Shown here piece by piece: positions 46,408 to 57,429 of a stretch of DNA of 64,000 bases. The stretch covers positions 223,448-287,447 of the forward strand of contig JADNYJ010000033.1 of the NCBI GenBank assembly GCA_015501075.1. Direction: 5' to 3'. The translations under genes and the position numbers were made by a program. Numbering within the stretch: position 1 is the first letter of the stretch; every line of letters starts with the position of its first letter. Source of the stretch: Gymnopilus junonius. Lineage: Eukaryota > Basidiomycota > Agaricomycetes > Agaricales > Galerinaceae. The notes beneath the pieces were generated by a model, which was given only the letters and a program-made list of their open reading frames with translations, was not told the DNA's origin and did no database searches.

Positions 46408-48943
46408 CAGAAAGCAACTGTGGAGGATGTTTTTGACAAAGAAGACTCAGAACTTGAAGAAGACTTACTTGAGCATGGATTCTTCTTCACAGATGATTTG
46501 GATGAGGACAGTGATGATGGATATGACTCAGAGAGTGATGAAGAGGAGGTGACAGCAGATGAAGTCTATGCATTGAAGAACAAGGCTGCTATTTATCACT
46601 TCAATCAGGTTCTTTTCAAAGCCTAGGCAATGGCTATCAAAGCTGAAAGGAAGCAAGAGGGGAACAGTCTAAACAGAAGCATCATTACACAGGGAATTCA
46701 GTATAGACCAAGCAGTACCATGCTCAGAAATGTTGGCAACTAGCAACCACAGGACAGCAATTCATTACTTCAATGTTTTTGAAGAAGAGGAAAGAGCCTA
46801 CTGTGGAGAAGCAAACAATGGCAGAAGCTATTGAGGTTTAGGATGATGCCAAGACCTCAGATGAGGAGGACAATGACATTGATGCATCTCTGAGGAGATT
46901 ATTTCCTGAAGAACTTCAGGTGTGTCCTGTTAAAGTCAACAGCAGGTCAGAACTAACTCAACAAAGGAAAGTCAGAATGTGGACCTCACCATAGAAGAGG
47001 CTGAGCCATCAAGCTCTGTCCCTGCTTCTGAAGGTGAAGATCCAAGGGCAGAGGCCCAAAAGAAGGTTGAAGAACTTCTTCGTGAGCTCAGAAATGGTCA
47101 TCATCCCTGTGATGACAGCCCTGAAACAATGACTGATCAGCTCTTGAACAGATTATGCTACAAAGACTTTCCTTCTTTGTGTCATGCATGTGCCCAACTC
47201 ACCTTGAAGGCTAAAGATAAGAAGATCAATGTCTTCTTTCATAGTCACATTATGGCAATGGTGGCAACATTAAACTTTTACCTTGATCCTGAATTGTTGT
47301 ATTCATGGTGGGAATCTTCTCTTCTTGCAGCTAAAGCTCTGGGGTGGGGTGTTAAGCATGCATGAAATCTTCAGAAATGGATAAAAGTTTACCTTCACTC
47401 CAGAAAGCTTCCATTACATTGATATGGCACATATCATTCTTCCATTCTGGAAGATGAGGACTTCCGAAGGGACATTCAGCTTCATTTGACAGAAATTGCA
47501 AAGAAAGGATACATTCGAGCACAGGATATTGTTGACTATGTTGCAACACCAGAAATGCAGGAGTGGCTGGGGACAAAAGCTCAAGGGATTCATGTGTGCA
47601 CTGCACGAAGATGGCTTCACAAACTTAGTTGGTGGTATATGCAGAAGAAAAAGGGAGTGTACATTGATAGCCATGAAAGAGAGGATGTCATCAAATACTG
47701 GAAGAAGTTTGTCAAGCACTGGAAGGAGTATGAGAAGTGATTTATTATTTATGACAATGAAGGGAAAGTTCTGTCAACACCCACTGGATTTCCTGTTTCA
47801 CAACATGTGTTTCATTTAATTCTTGTAACACATGATGAGTCAACCTTCTATGAAAATGATCAGTGGAAGACACAATGGGTGCATGACTAAACAAAAGCTG
47901 TCACAGAGAAGAAGGGCAAGGGACAGTCTCTCATGGCTTCAGATTTCTTGACAGTGGAGTGTGGTCGTCTGACAGATAGGAATGAGTAGGTTTTCATTTC
48001 ATGAAATTAATTAAGACTTATGAATTAAATCCCAGGGAGGCATGCCTCTTTTTCAAAGCAGGGAAGAATCGAGACAGTTATTTCAGTGCTGATGACCTTA
48101 TAGAACAGGTCGACCTGGTGATAGACATTTTTGAAGAGAAAACAAAAGGGTTTGTGACTGGCCTTTTTATTTTTAACAATGCACCTAGCCATCAAAAGTG
48201 TGCACCAGATGCACTATCTGCACAAAAAATGCCCAAAGGCATCCACACAACCTGGCGGCACCACAAAGATAGACCTAAAATGAGAAGAACAGCTTTTGGA
48301 CCAAATAACACACCTCAAGACCTTTATTTCCCTGATGATCATCCCACAATACCCAGTTGGTTTAAAGGAATTGAGAATATCATTAAAGAGTGAGGATTGT
48401 GGCTGGCTCTGGGTCTGAATGTGCAGTGCAAAGGTTTCAAGTGTGAGCTGGGTAAAACTGACTGCTGCTATTGACATTTGTTATTCTCACAGCCAGACTT
48501 TACAAACCACAAGTCACACCTTGAAGAGTTCATTGAAGGATGAGGTCATATCTGTGACTTCTATCCCAAGTACCACTGTGAGCTCAATTTCATTGAGCAA
48601 TACTGGGGAGCCACCAAGTTGATTTATTGAAGCACCCCAAAGATGCACAACATAAAAAAGATGGAGGAAAACATAAGAAATGTGCTTGACAGCATGCCAC
48701 TTCTTCAGATCCAACAGTGAGAGTCTTGTCATGCATCATGTCAAGTTATATTTAGTTGATCTTATCAGCTATGCTAATCAAGCAGCATAATTTATCAGTG
48801 CCTATGGACAAGGTTTAACCAGTCTGGAAGCAGCCTGGGCAAACTGTAAATATCATGGCCATTGAACATTGCCTCCAAAAATAGCCAAAGAGCTCCAAAA
48901 AGAGCACAAAGAGAGGTTTGGCACCACCAGTACTAATGTATGA
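46408..48943 (+). pseudogene. DDE transposase of a basidiomycete family (IS630/Tc1-mariner-like core), dead
   Basis: Recognisable blocks in order: an acidic N-terminus (46420-46626); Trp-Trp-Glu-Ser-Ser...Ala-Leu-Gly-Trp-Gly-Val-Lys-His-Ala (about 47300-47362); a helix-turn-helix-like part with Thr-Ala-Arg-Arg-Trp-Leu-His-Lys-Leu (about 47600); Asp-Ser-His-Glu-Arg-Glu-Asp-Val; the first catalytic Asp in Thr-His-Asp-Glu-Ser-Thr-Phe-Tyr (about 47830); Phe-Lys-Ala-Gly-Lys-Asn-Arg-Asp-Ser-Tyr-Phe; the second site as Phe-Asn-Asn-Ala-Pro-Ser-His (about 48175); Cys-Glu-Leu-Asn-Phe-Ile-Glu-Gln-Tyr-Trp-Gly (about 48580, third acid); and Ala-Tyr-Gly-Gln-Gly-Leu...Ala-Ala-Trp-Ala-Asn (about 48800). At least four frameshifts and several stops break it. 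The second catalytic Asp expected in Phe-Asp-Asn is Asn here. The family cuts and pastes DNA; this copy is inactive. Confidence 0.8.
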
Positions 48944-48984
48944 TATTTTTTTGATTTTTAATGAATTTTTCTACCTTTAAATTT

Positions 48985-49654
48985 GGGGGCCCTGATGGCT
49001 CAGGTGGCACCATCATAGATTTAGCCCTAGGTGCCTCAAATGGGACCATAAGGTCTTGGGTTCGAACCCCTCACTGCTCATGTGGATAAAACAATTTAGA
49101 CACCACGTGAGTTTTCAATGCCCCCGGGAGACGCCGTGTGGTTGGTGACCATGGGAAGGTGAGGCTGCCATTAACTTGGTGTCCCCCGAAATGCAAAAAC
49201 CCAGGCACTGACCATGTGATGACGAATGGTAATTCTGTTCTCCTCCAGTATTGAAAAGATGCCAGAGCCGAAGACTTAAATTGGGAGGCTTACTAATATA
49301 GCCATTTGAACCAATGGGGAAAGGTGGCAGTTAAAACTAGACACTTCACGGGAAACAACCTCCGCCGGGTATGGTAGATTGGGGTTTGCCTTCGGGCTAC
49401 CACGGAGACTAGGCTGGCTGACCCGCTAACGTGGTACTGTCAGGAGCAGAACTGGTATGATCTTGGGGCCGGGTGTCATGGTGCACGGTACTATAATGAG
49501 CATAAAGTCACGGAAAGTCATGATAGTAGTATATGATCATAGGACTATTAAAGTATTACTTAGTACATGCCTATGATGTAATACCAGGGGTATATGCATA
49601 ATAGCGAAAAACTGTCCCCATACACCAATGAAAAGATTTCATCATCATCATCAT
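48985..49654 (+). mobile_element. SINE-like retroelement, 670 bp, with pol III A and B boxes and a (TCA)n tail
   Basis: A box TGGCTCAGGTGG (48996-49007) and B box GGTTCGAACCC (49059-49069) have tRNA spacing near the 5' end. The tail is ATTTCATCATCATCATCAT. The insert is bounded by the 14 bp direct repeat CTACCTTTAAATTT (48971-48984 and 49655-49668), a clean target duplication. The middle and 3' part (about 550 bp) have no coding frame and may derive from the 3' end of a LINE, whose machinery would copy it. It sits inside the dead DDE element, so it arrived later. Confidence 0.82.
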
Positions 49655-49763
49655 CTACCTTTAAATTTTTTACTTTTTTCAAAAGCCCACATTTTGCTGC
49701 TCTTGGTGCTTATATAATGTGTTTACATAAGGTAGCCAGTTCTTAATGGCTGCTACCTTATGT

Positions 49764-50499
49764 ACAACAACATTATTGTACATATTTAATTTACTGGTAC
49801 AATGCACCATTTAACATAGCAGCAATAGGTCTCACAATGGCAGGAAAGACAAATCATCCACCCTATGCCAGCATATTTAAAAATCAAAGGACCTTTGTGG
49901 AAGCAAAATATAGCTGCTCCCTCCTTTCCCTTAGGTCTGATGTGCCTTTGGGTAGCTCCCTTTGGGAAGCCAGCCTCTGCACTGAAGTCCAGCAACTGCC
50001 AAGCATCACAATGGTGGGGGCACTATGGACTTCAACCTGCAGTTGCTGATGATCCTCAAAAAATGGTGTCTTCCTTGCTTCTTGCCCTTGCACTCTCACT
50101 GTGCTAAGCTCTCTCTGAGATGCTCATGCTTGAGTATCAGGTAGTAGCCTTTTGGTTATTCTACTTGACCTGGGTGGTTGAGGAGAGGAATTGACTTGCC
50201 ACTCACTCCCACCTCCTATGGATATCTTCTTAGCTTCAATAAGCTCTATGGTTATTTATTCTCTCCTGTGATCTGTCCCTTCAAGAGATTGACTTCCAGG
50301 AGATCCCTATGCTATGTTACTGCTCTCCCCAGGCTGGTCCTCCTCCTCCTCCCCTTTCTTACACCCTTTTCTTGGATTCAACTCTCTCCCTGGATAGAAA
50401 CCTTCTCTTCTTATGGTCCTTTGGAGCCCTCTCTGCTGTTGAAAGGATTGCTTGAAGCTGTGTTGAGGTTTTGGGGCATTAGGATGTTGGTTTGATAGA
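49764..50499. other. Interior spacer, no recognised gene
   Basis: Mixed sequence with short frames only, pyrimidine-rich from about 50160 to 50400. Nothing assigned. Confidence 0.45.
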
Positions 50500-51440
50500 G
50501 GTTTCAGATGTGCTGGCTCATGGTTTGGGCCATAACTCCAGAATGAACAGTTGGATTGTCAAGTGGTTTTTTGCGATGGATTCCCATCATTAAGATGATC
50601 CAGACAATCCATTGCATACCTGGATCAGCCCTGTATTGGCTGAGATACATCATAACTCCCTCAAACCCTCCCCCTCAGAGTATTTGATCTATATCTTTGG
50701 ATCTGCTCTACCTATGCTCAAACAGATTTGTGCTGTGCATTGGCATTTGCAAGACAAATTGATTGCATCCCTAAACACATATTTTGGCTACCATTTCATG
50801 ATATGGATTGCCTATGCCCTTTGAGGCAGAATTCAGGCCTTCTGGCTCACTGTTTGGGTCCTAGCTCCATAAAAAATGGATGGATCATCAAGCAGTTTCA
50901 TGCAGTGGATTCCTATTATTGAGATGATTTAGACGACCCCTTGCGCACCTGGATTGACCATGTATTGATGGAGATACATCATATCTCCCTAAATCCACCC
51001 ACCAGACTGTACTTGATTCCTATCTCAGGAACCACTTGACCTGCTCTCAAATGGATTTGTGGACCATGTTATCCTCATTAATGAAAATTGAATAAGCCCT
51101 TGAGCATACAAATTGGTTGCCGAATCATTGTACAGCAAGACAACCTCCCCTTCTTCACTTATTTGGGAGGAAATTGCCTTGTATCTTCACAACAAAGAGT
51201 GCTATCATCAAACAGTTTTGTGCCCCATGTTTCCTCATTAATGCGGTTTGAACAAGCTCTTACACACCCAAATCAACCTCCAATTCATAGCACAGTACCC
51301 AATATTCCATATCTTATCCTTTCCAAGGTTTGGACCTTATATCTCTGCAACCACACCTCCTACCATGAAACAGATTACTGCTCTGGGTTCCCCTTTATGA
51401 GGCGATTCTGATGTGCCCTCAAGCATTGGAATCGGATCCA
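50500..51440. repeat. Degenerate tandem array, about 160 bp period, six units
   Basis: A motif of the form TCAARYRGTTTTGTGC followed by GGATTCCTCATTAATGA, then CACCCAGATTGACC, recurs at about 50558, 50717, 50887, 51045, 51207 and 51364. Spacing is 157-170 bp. Units are diverged from one another. The last unit runs close to the edge of element B. No coding frame spans it. Confidence 0.65.
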
Positions 51441-51484
51441 GAATCATGAAACTGCAAACACTTCTCTTGGACTCTCTTTCCCAC

Positions 51485-54400
51485 CATCAGGAAAACATGT
51501 TTTAGCTCTCCGCTGATCTGAAAGCACGGCCATGCTACAGCAACTCTGAGGCTCCCTGTTGTTCTCTCAGCTGGTCTGAGTCCCTCTCTGGCCACCTCTG
51601 ACAGCCCTTCCCCACTGCTTTGCTTGTCTTAAATTCAGTCAAATAAGCATAGAAATAAATTGTATTAGTTTATAAGTTAGTAGACTACTGTATATACATG
51701 AGCTGTAGACTACAAAAAAGAAAAGGAAAGGCAACAGGAGCAAAATCTGTGTTGCAGGGACAGGAAGAGGGGTGCTGGTAAGGGAAAGGGGCCTTTGTAT
51801 CCACAGCCGTTGACCAGCTCGACACCTTGCACGAGCAGGGTGGTCAGAGCCTCGTACCGTTGACCACGGGACACACCCCCACCCTCCTGCCTGCATTTGC
51901 GAGCAAGGGGGGATATGGCCATGAACCGTTGTCATGGCAGCCATGATCCAAGATGCCCACATTCGACTCAGTCTTACAGATGAGGGATGTGGTGCATCAG
52001 CTGTGATGCAATGCTGTAGGCATCTACCCTGAACTCACGCATAGCGAGAGGGTGGAGCCGCGGCGAGGTTGATGGCATAGGCTGGTGGTAGCGGGGTGTG
52101 ATGGCGCCAGCTACGACCCTAGCTCATCCTCCATGAATGAGCCAGGAGCAGGGGGGCAGCTGGGTGTAACCTGCAGCAAGCAACCCACACCTTCGGCTTG
52201 CTGTGACAAGCAAGGAAGGGTGGGCAGCAGCGATGGCGGCGATGATGACAGCCACTGCCTACCAGAAAGGTAGACGAGCCACCTCCGACTCGCTCTTCAA
52301 TGTGAGGGAGGTGGCATTGGGCGCTGGCGGCAGAGGGAGGGCGGGGAGAGTCCGCTATCCTCACCACACCTCCTGCTCATCTTCCCGAGTGACAAGGAGG
52401 TGGGGAGGTAGCGATGGTGATGGCAACGGCCCTGGGCTGGGTTGGAGAGGTGAAGTAACCCACCTCCGACTCACTCTTCCATGCGAGGAAGATGGGGGGT
52501 GGGGTTGTCACAAGGAAAGGGAAATATCCACGCCCGTCTCGCTATTGCATGGCGAGGAGGGCAGAGGAGGTGCTAGGGCCAACATATAATCAAATCTAAG
52601 AAAAAGAAACAAAGGTTTGTTAGTAGAATATGAATCAAGAAAAGATATCAAAAGAAAAAGAGCGTACACATGCAGAACGCATGTATGCCCTTGTACGCAC
52701 CTGTTGGGCCTCCCACACCATGGGTCCCCCTATGTGAAGCCTACCCCGCACCCAGCTTGAAGGAGCCCACATCCTCATTGGAGGGAGGGGCGAGAATGGA
52801 GGAGGAGGAGGAGGAGGAAGAGGAAGAGGAAGAGGGGAGGTGATGGAGAGGAAGAGAGGAGTGGGGCTCCATCAATGATGCACAGACCATTGATTGCATC
52901 TCAGGGTTTGCCGGCCAGCCGGGTCTGGCTGACCTCTCACCCCGAACGCATCAAGGCACGTCAATTCCTCCTCTCAATAAACATGATTCAATGTTGCATT
53001 GTGGAATGCGATGCGTGATCGCATTTGTTGAATAAGGAGAGGTGGGAAAGTGCAAACGCAAAGTCGACTTTGCATTTGCACTTTCCCATATGTCACATGA
53101 TGGCAATCAACAGAAGTTCGAACTTCTGTTCGAACTTCTCTAAGTCTTGTCTTTATACCATCACCTCCACTCCCCCTTCTCATCTCTCCACCCCTTCCGC
53201 TCACCTTGACCTCTTGCCACTGCCTCTGGCATCCACGTCAACCTGTGGATGCCAGTTGGTTGGCAATGCTTGGAACCATGACATGCGCATCGTGATGTGG
53301 CAGCTGCCACCACTGCTTTGTCCAATGTCACTGGCCTAGGTACATGCATCCTCCCCTTTCTTATTAACTACTCATTTTGTAGAATACTCTCACCCTCGTC
53401 ACCACCTCCTTCCGCCTCCTCCTTCCATCTCGACACCTCAACCGTGCCCACTCGGACTCCACCTCCACCTTTCGCACTGGCATGCACGCCACCTAGCCCA
53501 TCAATGGGCTGATCGCCGCATGGCCCACGTCATGATGTGGCAGTCATGGCTGCTCATGCAGCTCTGGTAAGTCCTCCCTTCCCCTCCTTTTCTATGCTAA
53601 CAAATGACTTTAACAGTATATCCTGAGCTCCATGGGTGCCAACACACCTCGACGGCAGTCCTCCGCTTCCACCACCATTTTGCGTGCATCTTCTCCATGG
53701 CCTCTCCCTCTCCTCGTCCTCATGCTTCTCATCTCTCCATCACCTCTTGCCACTCACCCTGGCATCTACGACTGCATCGTGGATGCTCGTCTGGTTGTCA
53801 GCTCCACATTGGCAGGCGCAGGGTGTGATATGTCACACCCGCCACTGCTGTTGTCCAGCCTTGCTGACTGCAGTATGCTCTTTCTTTTTTCCTTTTCTAT
53901 TCTGTAGCACTAACATGGTAATTCAATAGGCTTTGACTATGCTTCTTGCAGCCAGCTCTGAAGGTATACCCCTCTAACCTTTCATTTCTTTCTACTGCTA
54001 ACCAGCTGCTTTGATACAGTGCTCAGCTTGACTTCTCACTACCATGCTGTCCTATACTCAGGTATGTTTGTTATTCTATCTTTTATTAACTCTTTCTAAT
54101 CAAAGCTTCCATGATAGGTTTCTGTTACTGTGTGTAGAGAGGAGAAGAGGAAATAGTGCTATTCTGCAAGTAGTTAGGATATCCCTTGTCTGTACACAGC
54201 CCATGTACCCCTTATGTAGATTATATGTTCTTTTTACACCTCTTACTTCTCCATTCTGAGTTAAATGAGGCTTCAATACAAAGTATTCCAGTCAAGATCT
54301 GACTTCTGAGACACTCACAGGGATTTGCAGAGAAAGTCAGAGTACCCCAGAGCAAAGGCTGCTTTGGACCACGGTCAAGACTTTGCTCTGTGGCACTCTG

Positions 54401-54502
54401 AGCCTGACTGGCACTCTTGCAGCTCTGAGGTTCTCTGAACATCTCTGGCCATCTTCTCACTTCTCTCTCCCCACCTCAGAGCCAAGACCCTTTTTCCTGA
54501 TG
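51485..54502. mobile_element. Element B: 3018 bp, inverted near-identical twin of element A
   Basis: It starts CATCAGGAAAA and ends TTTTCCTGATG. Nearly every base matches the reverse complement of 38080-41095; visible differences include single bases near 53023, 52950 and 54340. Unlike A and C, it is not flanked by TA: the left neighbour is AC and the right is CA. The right neighbour is the stub of a copia LTR. This points to a rearranged or trimmed junction rather than a simple insertion. Confidence 0.85.
53044..53087. repeat. 44 bp near-perfect palindrome inside element B
   Basis: Reverse complement of the palindrome of element A, apart from a single-base change. Two AAGTTCGAACTT-type small palindromes lie about 30 bp to the right. 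Confidence 0.9.
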
Positions 54503-54518
54503 CACTTGCTGCTCAATA
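54503..54518 (+). repeat. 16 bp stub of a copia LTR end
   Basis: CACTTGCTGCTCAATA is the reverse complement of the first 16 bases of the LTR at 63288. It sits exactly between element B and copy 2 of element P, so a copia LTR was once here and has been lost apart from this end. The relative order of B and LTR suggests B had jumped into the LTR. Confidence 0.7.
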
Positions 54519-54548
54519 ATTGCTATAATGGTTTGCAGCTGATACTTA

Positions 54549-55500
54549 CTTTGCATCACCAGAACCTTTTGTTTTCACCATTTCATAGTACTGAACAATG
54601 TTGTCTTCAATGTGAACCAGACGATTTCTGGTGGCCTTCTTGAGAATGTCCTTTGGGTCAATGTCATGCCCAAGGGTAAATTCTTCCACTTCCTGAGCCT
54701 GTTTCCTTGGGGTAAAATATCTATTCAACATCTCCAATGCTTGCTCCTGATGATGCATTGCAATAATGTGACATGCTTGGAGGTTTTTATGTCCAACCAA
54801 ATGACTGAAGAGGGCATGAATTTTGCCAACGTTGTCCAATGCACGCATGAAGGTCGGTGTCTGGGACCCAATCAGTGTGATGCTTTGCCTCAGATGCTGC
54901 GTATGGGTGCTCGATGGGCTGGTGCAAAATATATATCAGTCCCAGAAAGGTGTACACATTGGATGGGATGACCTTATCTTGTCCTCAAATGGGGGGAGAT
55001 CTTTCTTTGCAATGATACCTTGGACCATCAATACAACTTCTTCCCTAGGAGCTCTTGCATTGTTCTGCATGTGCGCCACCTGTTTGATCAAGCGCCATGC
55101 CTTAGGGACACCTACATGTTCAGGTTCATACATGTGGGCCCAGTTTTCTGCCTGCTCAATTATATCTGTAAGTTCTGCCTTCTGTGAAGTACGGCTGGTA
55201 CTCACATTTGTTATTTCTGCCAGGTGAAGTTTGCTGAAGGGATTGTCAATCCGTTTGCTTGCTATTTCTTCCAGTGCATCAGCTAGTATGTGTTCGTCTT
55301 TAGTGGCTTTTAAATACTGAGGGTTCTGGTGTGCTAACCTGCTGCATCCATGTCATATGTTCTGTCCATGGTTTGCATAAGGCAGCAGAGGTATTGTATG
55401 GTAGGCACATTGGGACTAAGGGATATAACTGGGTGAAGGGTAAATTTGGCTTGTTTAACATTGTCCTCACTGAGTGTCGTGCATGTTCATATGACCTCAT
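54549..55500 (-). pseudogene. Element P rightward-type gene, copy 2, partial
   Basis: Uninterrupted version of the gene split at 2947-7081: pieces 55300-55500 (Met-Arg-Ser-Tyr-Glu-His-Ala-Arg), 54936-55205 and 54546-54848. Stops separate them (one near 54936, as in copy 1), which may be decay or unresolved introns. The C-terminal Gly-Asp-Ile-Val-Glu part is missing because the copy ends at 54519. Unknown function. Confidence 0.4.
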
Positions 55501-56139
55501 CTAACTGACATTGTTCTAACTGAAAAAGAAGCTGTCGCCAGTTCCTGATACTTGTTTCAATGTTGCAATACTTCTTGTGATGTGAGTTTGTGCCTTCTTT
55601 TTGGATCTGTCTCTAACTATCCTTTATTTCCCTTCTTAAGTCTGTTCTGAGGCTCAGTATCTGTATTCTATCTAGCTTATGAATTTGTCTTCACCATCCT
55701 TGTTTGCTTCTGGTACATTCTGTTTTTCTTCCAGTTGGTCAATACCTGTGAAGTTGAGCTGACGTATGCTGACCTTCTCTCATTGATGTTCCTCAATGGA
55801 TTCGCATTCACTTCTCTTTAATGCATATCAGTGTTTCTAAGGTGCATGATGGTACATCATTCTCTTGTTCATTTGTGGTTGCGTCGGTCCTTATGTTTAT
55901 GTTAAAAGGGTACCATTTTTGCTTTTCCCTTCAACCCATTCTTCCCAAATCTTCCCTCCAGTTTTTAACATCAAGTTTGAATTATTGCCAATGTCTTCCA
56001 ATGTTTGAATCAAGTTTGTCTTTTTCCATTTTCTCCTTTTTTTTTGTTTGTCTTTCTAATTGTTGCCTCCTTTAGAATAGAGCCCGGTACTGCAGAGTCT
56101 TTGGAGTAGGTCCCCTTCAACACCTACCTCACCTCTCTA

Positions 56140-56858
56140 ATGTCATTTGTTCCAGCTTGCAAATCCAGCTTTCACCTGAAAAGAAAAAATGAGCCCGTGT
56201 CATTCGAGACCCATCTTCTGATATGCAAGTTTCTTTGCCCTCTTACAATCACACCTACTTCCTCACTGACCAGGTTTACAGAGAGTTTGTTGAGCCACCC
56301 ACCAAAATCACAAAGTCTGTGAAGCCTAGGCCTGGATCTCCTGAGTTTTGGGACCATTCAGCTGTCACTATAACGTGTGTTTCACATGAATTTTTTTGCC
56401 ATGTAGTAATGTAATCATTTACTCCTCCTAGTGCTAATACACCAGTGAAGACTTCTTCTCGTCGTCTTAGTTTTGGGGAGATCAGGTTATTTTAGTTGAT
56501 TTTCATCACTATAGCCATAATGCTGATTTTTTAAAACTTTCCTTAGCCCTATGGATGTTGACAAAGCTGGCGCTGGCCCTTCTGCACAACCTGACTCTAC
56601 CAGAAGGATGTAAGTTTAACATCATTTTGACTTTCCTTTCCATGCACTTCTGAAATGTTGTCTTCATTCATAGCCGCAAGCCTACATGGAAGGTTCTTGA
56701 GGGTGCTGTACTTGATAGTGCTCCTGAGTCCAAGAAGTCTGGCCAGGTTGTGGACTTTACTGGGGATGCTGAAGATAGCCAGGGAAAGATTCATACAGCA
56801 AATGCTGAGGAGTCTTCTCACCTCGACCTCTTCAAACTGTATGTTTTGACGCATTCAT
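56140..56858 (+). pseudogene. Element P leftward-type gene, copy 2, N-terminal exons only
   Basis: It carries the upstream exons seen at 1600-2306: Pro-Ser-Tyr-Asn-His-Thr-Tyr-Phe-Leu-Thr-Asp (56223 on), Pro-Met-Asp-Val-Asp-Lys-Ala-Gly (about 56549), and Lys-Pro-Thr-Trp-Lys-Val-Leu-Glu (about 56675) to Asp-Leu-Phe-Lys-Leu. The Ser/His-rich large exon is absent because the copia element starts at 56859. Truncated; unknown function. Confidence 0.4.
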
Positions 56859-57285
56859 TATTGAGCAGCAAATAGTGCACACAGTGATAAACACTGTCTT
56901 GCACGATGTGCTCTGCATAGTATCATTGTAACTACTATCTTACCTGGGTTGTGAGAGGCTAGTGCTAAGGTGACTACTTAGGTACTACAGAAGTGCAAAT
57001 CACTTGGATTAGGATGCTGTTTAGAGCATCCTTATACCTACAGGACATGCAGTGACTAACTATATATGAGTAATGCATAAGGCAATTACTCAGCTAATTA
57101 CTATGTAATTACTAATATCTACTCATAAGATGAGTAATACACTCACTAAGTGATCACATGTTTTAGTCATATAAGATGACTGTGATATTCTGTCATCACT
57201 GGATCTAGTCGCATATAGACACGTCTGATCACACGTGTCATGTGAGTTATGTGATGTAGTCACGTGGACACTTATCATGTCAACA
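56859..57285 (-). repeat. Copia 3' LTR, 427 bp
   Basis: On the coding strand it starts TGTTGACATGATAAGTG and ends GCTGCTCAATA. It aligns with 63288-63728 but lacks about 25-40 bp near its inner part compared with the 5' LTR, so the LTRs have diverged by an indel. Confidence 0.88.
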
Positions 57286-57429
57286 CTCCCCCTCAAGTAG
57301 TGCCGCGCTAGCACACATACTTGTTTCTGACATGAGGACAGAACACTACTTCAACTTTTCAGGTGAAGGGAATGTACATTTGTCCACAGGCCAAAAGAGA
57401 TTAAATCTCTTCTGATTGCATCAGTTATT

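Larger units (their letters stand above)
45954..49763 (+). mobile_element. DDE transposon remnant with about 38 bp inverted ends
   Basis: Left end 45954-45992 (ATAAGGTAGCAGCCATTA...) matches, inverted and with few mismatches, the right end at about 49725-49763. Each end is also a small hairpin by itself (ATAAGGTAGC facing GCTACCTTAT). Between them lies a DDE transposase pseudogene on the plus strand, plus a nested SINE-like insertion at 48985-49654. Flanking TA is present on the right but not clear on the left. That the ends belong to this transposase is inference from position. Confidence 0.6.
54519..56858. mobile_element. Element P, copy 2 (reversed fragment)
   Basis: Reverse complement of about 1600-6660 without element C, at high similarity. 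It is cut on the left by the LTR stub (54503-54518) and on the right by the copia 3' LTR (56859). Because it lacks element C it preserves the empty site GTCCCTAAGGC used to prove the TA duplication of C. Confidence 0.75.

Noticed and set aside
52203..52589. Open frames of up to 128 residues inside A and B as genes
   Set aside because: Low-complexity Gly/Ala/Arg/Pro-rich frames in GC-rich repeat DNA, overlapping others on both strands, with no family match. The identity between A and B reflects DNA identity, not protein selection.
38080..54502. Reading the whole 16.4 kb as one giant transposon with 3 kb terminal inverted repeats
   Set aside because: Each 3 kb arm has its own CATCAGGAAAA ends at both sides, A has its own TA duplication, and a lone relative (C) exists. 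Two separate insertions plus later rearrangement explain it more simply; the composite idea is kept only as a hypothesis.
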